Part shown: positions 46,618 to 58,000 of the stretch, one piece after another | Numbering within the stretch: the first letter of the stretch is position 1 | Layout: every line of letters starts with the position of its first letter | Source of the DNA: Macrostomum hystrix | Taxonomy: Eukaryota > Platyhelminthes > Macrostomidae | Reading direction: 5' to 3' | Assembly (NCBI GenBank): GCA_950097015.1 | Contig: CATNEN010000029.1 | Location: forward strand, 1,426,001-1,490,000 | DNA length: 64,000 nucleotides | Translations under genes and position numbers: made by a program | The notes under the pieces: model-generated | The model's database searches: none | The model's input: the letters and a program-made list of their open reading frames with translations, nothing else | Told to the model about the DNA's origin: nothing

Positions 46618-48291
46618 CGAGGGTGTCCAAGAAGTCCTTTTTTCGCATAACTCTTTTCAACAGCTAGCAAGAGTAACAACAACAAAATGATTTTATAGCG
46701 CTTTATTTACAAATAACACAGTTAAAGAATTTTGAAAATATCACAAACTGTTCAAAAGTTATGCCTCCTTAACTGCAGTGGGGTACTGCATCTCAATACA
46801 TGAACAAGAACATGGAGGCTGCATATGGAACTCGAACTGAACTACAATTTTGAAATCTTACAGAAATTAACCAAATTTAAACTTGTGCGCAAAATCTCTA
46901 GCGTGATGACGTTTGCCACATAGATCACTTTCTGTATCTATGGTAAAATGTTCATTTGCTTCTGATTGTGTGGCACTATGAAACAGCCACTGAAGAGACT
47001 CATTTTGTGATGCAGAACAAGCTGAAGCCTTTGTCTCGAAGTGCTTGCCAGAATTTTTTCTTGATCTGTGGATCCATGGATGTCCAGACAGCACAGCACT
47101 ACTCGGCCTAAACCCTCTGGCGTATGAGGTTGAATGGTGCTGAAATTCTGACACAGCTGAGCACAATTCATTGGCCTGAAGCAGTATCCAGGAGCACAGT
47201 GTACCGCTGGATTGAAGAGTTTGAGCTGGGGCGTACAGATGTGGCTATTTTGCCAAGATATGAACGACCTCCAGCATCTGCTTCCAAAGCTCTGGGTGAT
47301 CGAATCCTTGACCTTATTGAAACCGATGCTCGACTGACAATCCGCGAGATCGCCGACCGGTTGGACACACCAAAGTCAACTGCCCATCTCTGCATGCAAA
47401 ACATGGATCTGGTCAAGCTGAGTGCTCGGTGGGTTCCGAGGATTCTTACCCCTGACATGAAGATGCAGCGAGAGCAGACCTGCCAAGGCAATCTGACGCT
47501 GGTTGATCAACATGGAGGATGGAGCTCTACCCGTTCTCTGGTGGTCACTGGAGACGAAAATTGAGTCCCCTACTTCGACCCTTCGACCATGGAGGAGTCC
47601 AAGGTGTGGACGATAAAAGGTTATGACCCGCCTATCAAGGCTTGAAGTGAGACCCATTGCCAGAAGGTGATGCTGTTGCTCTTTTTCGACTGGCATGGGC
47701 CACTGACAATTGACTTCCTGGAGCCAAATGCCACTGTCAATTCGGACCGCTACATTGATTCGCTGAAGAAGGATATCCCAAACAAGCGGAGAACTCCAGT
47801 GAAGCCAATGCTCCTTCATCATGACAATGCTCGGCCCCACACTGCACAAAGGACACTCGAAGCAATAAAATAATTCAATTCAACCTCCTGCCTCACCCAC
47901 CGTATTCACCGGACCTGGCACCAGCTGATTTCGCCATCTTCCTGAAGCTCAAGCAGCTTCTGAGGGGCAGAGTTCATGCCAACCGTGACTGCCTTGAACA
48001 AGAAGTACGATGGGTCTTGTCCACGAAATGGCAAGGCAGGCATATGCAGATGCCATTGACGGCATGTGCTTACCTGGTGGAAGAAGTTCATCCAACTGAA
48101 GGGTGACTATGTTGAGAGGGTCTCAGTTGCCACTGAGGACGACATTTGAACTTTTTTTGAAAGACAGCTGACCTTCTGTTTTCTGTCACTCCATATGAGC
48201 CTCCGTGTTCTTCAAGTTCATGTATTGAGATGCAGTACCCCACTGCAGTTAAGGAGGCATAACTTTTGAACAGTTTGTGATATTTTCAAAA
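46618..48291 (+). mobile_element. Dead mariner (DD34D-type) element
   Basis: The left end, CGAGGGTGTCCAAGAAG, follows a TA dinucleotide as in Tc1/mariner elements. Inverted repeats of about 90 bp lie at 46729-46815 and 48196-48291 (AACTGTTCAAAAGTTATGCC and its complement). The outermost left sequence has no partner on the right, so the right terminus is lost. The element encloses a broken transposase. Confidence 0.85.
47124..48148 (+). pseudogene. Mariner transposase pseudogene
   Basis: The HTH part (STVYRWIEEFELGRTDV, IREIADRLDTPKSTAH) leads into RWVPRILTPDM, then VTGDEN. A TGA replaces the expected Trp codon of the conserved TGDE(T/N)W motif. Downstream are FDWHGPLTIDFLEPNA, HDNARPHTA and, after a frame change, PPYSPDLAPADFAIF, the mariner catalytic-region signatures. 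A second TGA near 47644, a TAA near 47871 and frame shifts disable it. It is more diverged at the 3' end. Confidence 0.88.
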
Positions 48292-49223
48292 TATATGGAT
48301 ATAACTCCTGGAGCCATGTGTCTTAATACATCTATAGTAAAAGTAGATGTACTGATTGTTATGAATGAATGAGAAACATATGATACAAAATACATTAAAT
48401 TTTATCATGGAAGAAAGCATGAAAGGTCATCTTAACAAATCATATAGTGCATTATACAGAAAATATCTCCTTTATAATATTAGCCTGTTTGATTGTTGCA
48501 AACATTTGTCTATGGCAAAAGTTGATTAGTAGTTTAACTTTCTATTGGTAGAATAAAACTCTGTCAATAATCTTCTGAAAAATGACTTTAAAGCAGTTTA
48601 AAACTATTATTAAACTACTATGGTATAGTTAATGCAAACTTGACAAAAACAAATCCTTAAACATAAATATGATTTTCCAAAAATTATACAGAACAGTTAG
48701 CCTACCTAACCTAGTAGTTTTATATGCAGATAAGTAACAAACTCTTAAATATTTAAAAAGGACAGCTAGTAAGCTATTGTAATACTGTTATCACTAAATA
48801 CCAACACATTTACACCATAGATACATACTCATAGTAACAGATAAAGTACCAGATAGGCAATTTAAGTTTAGCATTGGAAGCTCACGGTGCACGCACCAAA
48901 GACAACAATAATTGTACATATATATTGTGATTTTGCATTCTGTTTTTTTTTAAATAGGAGTGTATATAAGGGGGTATCCTTAAAAGCCTTAACTCTTTTC
49001 TTAAAAGCTTTGGAGCTTAAGGGGTTATACATTGCTCACATAAATGAGTACTCGTTTCAAATGTTGTAAAATATTTATCTCATCCATAAAAATGTACACC
49101 AAGACCCTAGAAAATTGGAAAGACTTTATAAATGTATTTTGTTTTTAACTGACTAGTTATTTCTATTATTTTTATTTATATTTTTAATCATTCTTTATTG
49201 CCATTAAACCTTACCAGTTCAAC

Positions 49224-49377
49224 CAGTGGCGTATGCTGGAATTTAGTTTGGGGGGGGGATAACCAGCAGAAATATATGTCCTCTAGGGCTCTAGGAATTG
49301 ACTAAGTACAATAAGTACATGGGAAATTTTGGGAAATGGGGGATATATCCCCGTATCACCCCCAGCATACGCCCCTG
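49224..49377. mobile_element. hAT-like MITE, 154 bp
   Basis: The termini are CAGTGGCGTATGCTGG on the left and CCAGCATACGCCCCTG on the right, inverted repeats with the CAG(T/G)GGCG start common to hAT non-autonomous elements. The flanks AGTTCAAC (49216-49223) and GGTTCAAC (49378-49385) match at 7 of 8 positions, the 8-bp target duplication expected of hAT. No coding sequence. The surrounding 48292-49974 is otherwise AT-rich without a supportable gene. Confidence 0.82.
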
Positions 49378-49974
49378 GGTTCAACGTATGGTTTTAAAAG
49401 CTTAATGTGTAAGGGGAATTCCGTTTTTCTTTGAAAACATGTCAAGCGTTAAAGAAATTGCGTATCAATAGACAAGAGCGTACTTAAATTATTATGTTTT
49501 CAGATCGCTCTGTAAAGCCTCATTTTCAGATATGGCATTTATACAGCAAATTTATAAATTTTATTTAAAGAGCGTCTCTGAAAACCCGATGATGGTTCAA
49601 ATTAAAATTTCTTGAATGCAAACATTTGCAGCAATTTCGCTATTTTCTAATATATATTTTGTTTTATAATATTTTTTGTCTAATTTGCATCACATTATGT
49701 TGTTTTCTTGTTTGGGCTCACCAAAAAGCAGCTAAAAATTTGCTTTACCTAGTGCAATTGTAGCGCAAGAACAAACTTTACATTTTCTATTATTTTTTTT
49801 CATTTTTCGCGCGGTTTTTTGTTCAGAAGATTCAATATTCTACTCACCTTTACATGTTGGTTGATTCTACAATTTAAAGGCCAAATTTTCACGAGAAAAG
49901 TGCTGCTACTTGGTTTTATTATATTTCTTATATAATAAGAAAATAAATTAAGCAGATTTCTACTGCAACTAAAC

Positions 49975-52900
49975 ATGGCTGAATTGCCCTTTAAGTGGAA
50001 GAAAGTAGCGCATACATCATCAGGCAATATCCCACTGCCACGACCTCGCCACGGTCACAAAGCGGTTTCCATTAAGGATTTAATCATTATCTTTGGAGGT
50101 GGAAACGAAGGGATCATAGACGATCTGCATGTTTTCAACACAAGTAAGCAGGTTTTTTTATGTTAATAATTTGTTATATAGGCCTAGTTACACTTTCTTT
50201 GACATATTCTTAAACCTATTGTAAACCTAGCCAGATAATTTTTCAATCTTGACAAATCTTGACAAGATATTTTCATGCCTTTATATCATGTACATCATAT
50301 TAATTGTATATCAGATTGTGGTCATGATAACAAGAGATTGTGATCATGAATGAAAATACTTGTGATTACAGTTGATCTCTAGTTTGCAGTCATGTACATT
50401 TACAGCATGTACAGTTTTGCAAAACTGTAAAAAACTGTTGTTAAAGTTCAAGAAATTGCCTCTGCTAGTGAATGCCTCTTTTGCTACTTTTGCTACTTTA
50501 AGCATCTCTTTCTTAATCGTTTTTTGTGTTTAAACGGAATTCATAAAAAAGGTCAGAATACATTATTTACATTTTTTTATCTCATAATCTCATTAGCATT
50601 CATTTTTGCAATGATAACAAAATGCATTAAAAAGAAAATAATATTTAAGTGACTATATTTTTCAATTTGAATTATTACATTACTTTAAAAATCATTCCAC
50701 ATAAATAGAAAAAATGACAACTTACAAAATGTTTCTATCATCACTCATAGAATAATTTATATTTATATATCTTCCCATTTTGCCTAAAGCCACCAGTCAG
50801 TGGTTCCAACCGCAGGTTCGTGGTGATGTTCCCCATGGCTGCGCCGCCTTTGGCTTCGTTGTTGAAGGCACCCGGATCCTGCTGTTTGGCGGCATGATGG
50901 AATACGGTCGCTACTCTGACGAAGTATTCGAACTGCAGGCAACTCGATGGGAGTGGAAGCGCATCAAGCCGAAGCCGCCACGCCACGGACCGCCGCCGTG
51001 CGCCCGCCTCGGCCACTCTTTCACCCTTGCCGGCGGTCGAGCCATCCTATTCGGCGGCCTGGCCAACAAAAGCAACGATCTCAAGGCCAATGTACCTCAT
51101 TATCTGGACGATCTGTACGCCATGGATACTAAACTCGGCGGCACCGCCTGGGATCTACTGAAGCCGGTTGGTATGACGCCGTGCCCGCGCGAGTCACACA
51201 CCGCCGTGAGCTTCCAGACTGCCACCGTTAATAATCAGCGCAAATGGCACCTGCTTGTGTTTGGAGGTATGAACAATGGCACTAGGCTGAATGATCTGTG
51301 GCAACTGGATCTGGAGTCTCTGGTGTGGACAAGGCCTATGTGTCAGAATAGTCCGCCGGCGCCTCGCTCGCTGCACAGCGCCACCATGATCGGCCCTAAG
51401 ATGTTCGTCTTTGGCGGCTGGTCGGCCATGACTGAGCGCGACAAAGCCGACGCGCTCAGCGTTGGCGATACAGCCCAGGCTGAAGCTGAGTGGCGCTGTA
51501 CCAACACCCTGGCCTGCTTGGACTTGGAATCCTATACCTGGCAGGTGTGCGAATACGCTTCCACCGCCGCGGCCGACGATCTGGCTCCAAGGCCGCGCGC
51601 CGGCCACTGCGCTGTTGCCGTCAATAGCCGGCTGTGGATCTGGTCCGGTCGCGACGGCTTTCGCAAGGCCTGGGGCAATCAGGTTAGCCTGCTAATAATA
51701 AATAATAAATAACCTGTCCGATTTGGGCCAGGGGTGCAGCCGATAGCACAGCCCATGCCCGACTGTTCAATCCATGGACTGGGGGGACGCCACGTCCACT
51801 CTCAATTACCCCAGCTGATGCTGGTTTTAACAGCTAGTTTTACCCTGCTCAATTTTAACAGCTGGGTGAACTGAAGCAATGTTGACTTTAGTGTCTTGTT
51901 CAAGTTTTTTTTCCAGTGTAGTTGAAAATCGAACCCCCGTCCTTCAAGCCGTGAGTCCGGCGCTCATACCACCAGGCTTCAAACTCGTCGTAGTAGTCTG
52001 CTAGTTTTTGGCTACTGTCTTTTCTTCGAATAAATATTCTTTACTTTACTTCAGTTAGTTAATGCGTTCATTAAATCTCTTCATTCCAGGTGTGCTTCAA
52101 GGATCTGTGGTTTCTGGAGACCGACGCTCCGCCAGCAGTTGGCCGTGTACAGCTAGTGAAGGCCAACACTCACAGCCTGGATGTCAGCTGGACGCCGGTG
52201 CCAACCGCCGACGAGTACATACTGCAAATACAAAAGTACGACCTGGTTGTGCCAGCTCCGACGCCTCCGCCGACGCCAACATCGGCTGCTATTCAACCAG
52301 GCGTGGCCGCCCTGATGGCCGCCGGTGTGCCCGTGTCCGCTGCCATGGCCGCCGGCGGCGTTGCCAGGGTGACGCTTCAGCCGCAACGCGTGGCACCCAC
52401 AGTGGTTGTTAGCCGGCCAGCTCAGGTCATCCAGCTGGCCAGGCCGGTAGGTCAGCTGACTCCTCAGCAGCAGCAGCAGCAGCAGCTCATGACGCTAGTA
52501 AAAACGCCAACAGGGCAGCAGATTCTGCGCCCGGCTGTGGCCACTGCATCCCAGGTGGTGAAGCTTCTGCCGCAGCAGGCCCGGACGCTAGCCGCCGGGG
52601 CGCCTGGCACCTCTAAGTACATAATCGCGGCTAGTCGAGGCTCCATTGGCCAGCAGCCGCAGGCCACCGCCTCTCCTATCATCGTTATGAACGCTCCAAC
52701 TGGCCAGACGGCGCCTACATTCACTGTCAAGCCGGTCATCAGCGGAGGCGCCGGCAATTCCGCTAGCGGCGAATCCGGTGGCAACGCCGGCGGTTCGATT
52801 CCGCAATACGACGGCGCCGCTAACGACGACGACGAAGAAGATGCCGGTGAAGAGAAGTCGACTGGCGCAACGCCGATATCGACTGCTGCTGGCCACGGTG

Positions 52901-53814
52901 CTACGCCGACCGCGTCAGTTGCCACCGCTGCCTGCGGCGCAGAGGATCTGCCAACCGACCTGCCCTTCGATTTGTTCGCCACCGTGGCCGATACTGCCAA
53001 CGGCACACCCGGCCTACTGGCCGACCCTCTGGCCACCTTAGCTAGCGTGGCTGCGGCCGGACTGAAAAAGGTCACGCCGACAGTGTCGACATCTGCCAAT
53101 ACGGCTGGCCCTAATCCGGGCCTGTCACCGGCATCGTCCAATGCCGACACCGGCGGCGGGCTCTGGCACGATGTGGCCAGCATTCGCGGCACATCCTATT
53201 GTGTACGCAATTATTTGGCTCCAAATTCTGCCGGCGTACTCGAGCGCTGCGATCTGGCGCCCGGCACCGCTTATCGATTTCGCATCTGCGCCGTCAACGC
53301 CTGCGGCCGCGGGCCCTGGTCCGAGGTGGCCGCTTACAAAACCTGCGTCCCCGGCTTCCCCGGCGCTCCGTCGGCTATTAAGATCAACAAGTCCGATTAT
53401 GGCGCCCAGCTGTCCTGGGAGCCACCGCCGCCAAGCGCCCCCGGCTCCGGCGATATCTTCGAATACACGGTCTATTTGGCTGTGAAACCAGCCCCAGCCG
53501 GTGGCATCGAGGCTAAGCTCGGCCAGCAGCAGCAGCAGATGTCATTCGCCCGTGTGTACTGCGGCTCCCAGCCATTCTGCCAGGTGTCCAATCAGAGCTT
53601 GGCGGCTGCTTACATCGACCTCAGCAGTAAGCCGGCTGTTATATTTCGCATCGCCGCTCGCAACGACAAAGGCTACGGCCCGGCTACTCAGGTGCGCTGG
53701 CTGCAGGAGGGCGCCTCGGCTCTGCCCGGCGTTGGCATCGCCGGAGCCGGCGCTAAGCGTCTAGCCGGACAGGATCCGCTGCAGCAGGCTAAGCGGATTA
53801 AAGACGATTATTAA
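49975..53814 (+). CDS. Host cell factor (HCF) without HCFpro repeats
   Basis: Exons 49975-50143, 50790-51682 and 52090-53814, joined in phases 1 and 0, encode 928 residues. Residues 1-370 form the six-bladed kelch propeller, with the highly conserved [52 protein letters not shown] and RAGHCAVAV. The end of the propeller, [18 protein letters not shown], and the adjoining KDLWFLET are hallmark HCF sequence. A first fibronectin-III segment ([20 protein letters not shown]) follows, then 300 residues of Ala/Pro/Gln-rich linker with an acidic patch ([10 protein letters not shown]). A C-terminal FN3 pair ([30 protein letters not shown]) matches the self-association region. A basic KRLAG...AKRIK tail is a probable nuclear signal. 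HCF tethers transcription factors to chromatin-modifying complexes. No proteolytic HCFpro repeats are present, as in HCF-2 and nematode HCF-1. A polyadenylation signal lies at about 54520. Confidence 0.95.
51695..51993 (-). mobile_element. SINE-A with TSD at HCF splice donor
   Basis: The body is ATCCATGGACTGGGGGGAC, TTACCCCAGCTGATGCTGGT, GGGTGAACTGAAGCAATG and AGTGTCTTGTTCAAG. The minus-strand tRNA head includes a B box in GGGGGTTCGATTTTC. The AATAAT-rich tail lies at the left. Near-identical direct repeats TAGCCTGCTA (51685-51694) and TAGTCTGCTA (51994-52003) flank it, the left one at intron positions +3 to +12 of HCF intron 2. Confidence 0.75.
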
Positions 53815-55051
53815 TACTGATTGCGGTGTGCTCTATGGAGTTGTTGCCTAATGCTGCTGCTGCTGCATGCTTGGATATTTGTCTAACATTTAAGCCTGCC
53901 TATTGGCGCACGGTTATTTCATATTGAGTCGGTTTTTTTCTTTTCCTGTTTTCTATTCTTAATTTCTGTTTATAAGCCTCTTTATAAGTCTCTGTCCTTA
54001 CGCAGCATGCCTATTAAACATTAAACTTGTTTAAATAACATAGTCGTTTCTATGAATATTAAACTCCTCCGTTCACCCTTACCAGTGCAGCTATGTACTT
54101 TAAATGTCTCCGATAGTTGTTATCTCACTTTTGTATAATTGACAAGCCTGTCTGTTAATTTTGTTTATCATTGCACTTATTCAATAGTTTTCCATTTTTT
54201 GTAATCTGTTCGGGATTAATCTAATATAATACTGTACTCACATTTCTGTACAAAGTTAAGCTAAGATTCTGTCATAATTTGGTGTAATTATTTGTTTCAA
54301 AGCCTACTTCGCACCTTCCTGACCGTTTAGCGGGCGCAACTTTTTACTCTGTTTAATTGTTAGCGTTTTTTTATAAAAAAAACAAAACACAACCGCATTG
54401 CTTAGCTAATTAGGAGTAGTTTGAAGCCACTATTGTGTAAATACCGACTCCCTACTCAAATTGCTAATATGTGTGTCTGTATAACTATGGGCGGCACTGA
54501 ATTGTTTGTCATTTATTTGAATAAATTAAGAAACCAGAAAACTCCCGACATTGAATCGATTGCGTCATTAATTATGCACGCATGATGTGTCGAAAATTTT
54601 ATTAAGTTATAGTTTTTTGTTACTATTTTTTATTCTTTTTTATTAAAGGCTTTTTAATCAGTCAATTAATCAATAAACTGACAGAATCTGACATGTCAAT
54701 CAATCACAAAAATGATTCCTCTATCCGTCCTATCAATCAATCACTGAACCAATTCATCATTAGACCATAATAATATGTCAATTCATCAATCAGACCTGTC
54801 AATCAATCACTATATTGGTTGATTTTTTTACACTTATTCATCGACCACTGAAGTTATTCATTAATCGTAACAAAATTATCAATCAAAGTTTTTAATTAGT
54901 CACTAAAGAGATTCATCAAATAAACTGATCAAAATACGCCACTCGTAGCTTTAAAAAGTCTATCTCAAAATCAAAAACAATTAACTACTTATCCCTGCTC
55001 AGGCATTAAAAAATCGATAGTGCTCAAATACTGCAGTCAATTGCCTGTGCA
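53815..55051. other. HCF 3' UTR and AT-rich tail-to-tail spacer
   Basis: After the HCF stop the sequence is AT-rich, with AATAAA at about 54520. From about 54640 to 54930 it is loosely repetitive (TCAATCAATCA-type motifs). No further gene is visible before the stop codon of the minus-strand gene at 55052. Confidence 0.6.
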
Positions 55052-58000
55052 TCAGACCTCGATAAGCAGGCGCACCTCCTTCAACGGTGTCCATTTGCGC
55101 ACTTTCGACCAGGTGCAGCCAATCAGGACAGTCCGATTCAGCCCCATAAAAGACCTGGCCTCGTGCTGCTGGCGCGGATCCCCGACGCCAACGCCTGGCA
55201 GGGCATCGCTGAAGTGAAACAGCCCGTTGGGATTGAAGTCCACAACATTGCCGTACTGCTGGCCGATGCGGTGGTGGTTCCACCACCAGCCGGCGTAGCC
55301 CAGAGAGCGAAGCAGTTGCGCGCCGCTTTGATGGCCGTAGTAGCGGTGATAGTTGTAGACTGATTGCATGGGTCTGGACAGCCGGTCTTGCGTTGAGAAC
55401 TGCATATTCTTACTGCTGGATAGCAGATCGTCCGGCCCAGTGTTAGACTGCCGCCTCAGGTAGCTATTGTAGGTGAGGTTGTAACCAGGTCCAGCCAATC
55501 TGAAGCCTGAGTACTCTGCGTACAGTAGGCTGCCGTTCCACAGGCGGGCCTCGATGCGCATCAGCGAACCAAAGGGCCGCGTCAAAGCCGACATGCTGCG
55601 CAGACCTGAGGGGAATTCGCCAAACCGAGTGTGCTCAAAGGCTGTAACTGCGGTGGGACTCTTTACGAAAATTCTACCCCAATCCAATGAGATTTGATCC
55701 AGATTTCCATAAATCATTAACCAAATTGTGATCCGAATTCGTGATCCCAAATTCATTCCGCATATCTGATCCCATTCCTGCACTGTCACCCACATCTCTG
55801 ACCCCTTACCAATCCAGCAGTTCCCGCTGTCACCCACATCTCTGACCCCTTACCAATCCAGCAGTTCTCGCTGTCGTCCACATCTCTGACCCCTTACCAA
55901 TCCAGCAGTTCCCGCTGTCATCCACATCTCTGACCCCTTACCAATCCAGAAGTTCTCGCTGTCACCCACATCTCTGACCCCTTACCAATCCAGCAGTTCT
56001 CGCTGTCGTCCACATCTCTGACCCCTTACCAATCCAGAAGTTCTCGCTGTCACCCACATCTCTGACCCCTTACCAATCCAGCAGTTCTCGCTGTCGTCCA
56101 CATCTCTGACCCCTTACCAATCCAGCAGTTCCCGCTGTCGTCCACATCTCTGACCCCTTACCAATCCAGAAGTTCTCGCTGTCACCCACATCTCTGACCC
56201 CTTACCAATCCAGAAGTTCTCGCTGTCACCCACATCTCTGACCCCTTACCAATCCAGAAGTTCTCGCTGTCGCCGAATCCCTCCTCATATTCGGTCCAGT
56301 TCTGGGCAAAGCTAATGCCCGGTGATTTGCGTTGCTGCGCCACCAGGAAGCTACGCCCGTCGGCTAGGCTGACAAACTGGCAGGCGCCGGAGCCGCCGCA
56401 AGTCACACTGGTCGAAGACATCGAATTCGGCTGTTCTGGCGAAGCCTGTGCCGGTTTCAGTATCAGAGGCGGGTTCGTCAGTGGCACGGAGAGGCGGAGC
56501 CCGTCTGTGTCGATTCGACAGCCGCCGGAAGCCAGAAACACCGGGCGCCAGCCGATGCGGGAGAACAGGACAAGCGGGTCCGCCTCCAAGGCTGAGCTGG
56601 AAGGCCAACGAACCCCACATCAGATCTAGACATGGCCCTTCCTATCTATTTAAAAGTTATCCGTCATTCCCTCTCTTTTATCTGTCACTCCCTCTCTTTT
56701 ATCTGTCACTCTGTCTCGGTTTCTGTCACTCCCTCTCTGACATCTGTCACTCCCTCCCTTATATCTGTCACTCCCTATCTGACATCTGTCACTCCCTCCC
56801 TTATATCTTTCACTCCCTCTCTGACATCTGTCACTCCCTCACTTACATATGTCACTCCCTCTCTTGTATCTGGGACTGCCTCTCTGTTTCTGTCACTCCC
56901 TCACTTACATATGTCACTCCCTCTCTTGTATCTGGGACTCCCTCTCTGTTTCTGTCACTCACTCTCGGTTTCCGTCACTCACTCTCGGTTTCCGTCACTC
57001 ACTCTCGGTTTCCGTCACTCACTCTCGGTTTCAGTCACTCACTCTCGGTTTCTGTCATGTCAGAATGCAAGCTCCAGAACTCACCGCAGTTCGGCGCACT
57101 CGCCAGCGCCGCCGCAGGGCACCCGCAGCAGCAGGCCGGCCTCGTCGGCTCCAAGTCGCACCTGCGGCGCCAGCCGACCAACTGAGCCGCTGGCCGGCCA
57201 ACCGCGCAGAGTCGGCCGCGGATCCAGTAGCTTTAAATAGGTGGCGTTCGGCTCGCGACCGCCAGTTACCAACCGGTTTTTCGCGAGCCAATCGTTGGCA
57301 CTCCTCAGCGCCTCCTCGCTGCGCAGCAGGATGTCCAGCCGCAGGTAGCTCAGCTGGCGGTTGAAGTCGCGTCGCAAATCGACTCCGCTACCTCCCGCCG
57401 GCTGGTAGCACAGCAGCGGCTCCAGGTAGAAACTGCCAGCTGACTGATGAAGCCGGATGCTGCAGTTGGCGCTGCCGATCTTGGCAACAAAGCTAGGCAG
57501 CGCGGCGAAGTTCTGGCATGTCGGCGGTACGCGTCTGGTGGCCAATGACTGGCCTCGGATTGAACGATAAGCGCTGTGCTGTACGCTGATTGGCTTGTTG
57601 AAGATTTTCTGATTGGCTGAACCGCCGCACGGGCTGAGAAGGGTGGCTTTCGCTGAAAGTGGCTCCATCGGCTCCCAGCGGCCCTCGCGGAGTAGATGAC
57701 TGACGGTGATGTGGATGGATTGGGCTGCTGGCTCCATAGACTAGTCATTAAAATCTCTATTGACTAGTCATTAAAATTTTATAGACTAGTCATTAAAATC
57801 TCTATAGACTAGACATTAAAATCTCTATAGACTAGTCACTAAAATCTCTATGGACTAGTCAGTCCAGATATTTGAATCTCTGTAGACTAGTCAGTCAAGA
57901 TATTAAAATCTCTATAGACTAGTCATTAAAATCTCTATAGACTAGACATTAAAATCTCTATAGACTAGTCAGTCCAGATATTAAAATCTCTATAGAACAG

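Noticed and set aside
46867-47166. Minus-strand open frames within the mariner
   Set aside because: They are shadows of the plus-strand transposase region with no family similarity.
55052-55837. A separate gene starting at about 55837 with the fibrinogen-like exon 4
   Set aside because: The upstream part of that frame is the last 44-bp repeat unit read through the intron. Exon 4 has its own acceptor in phase with exon 3.
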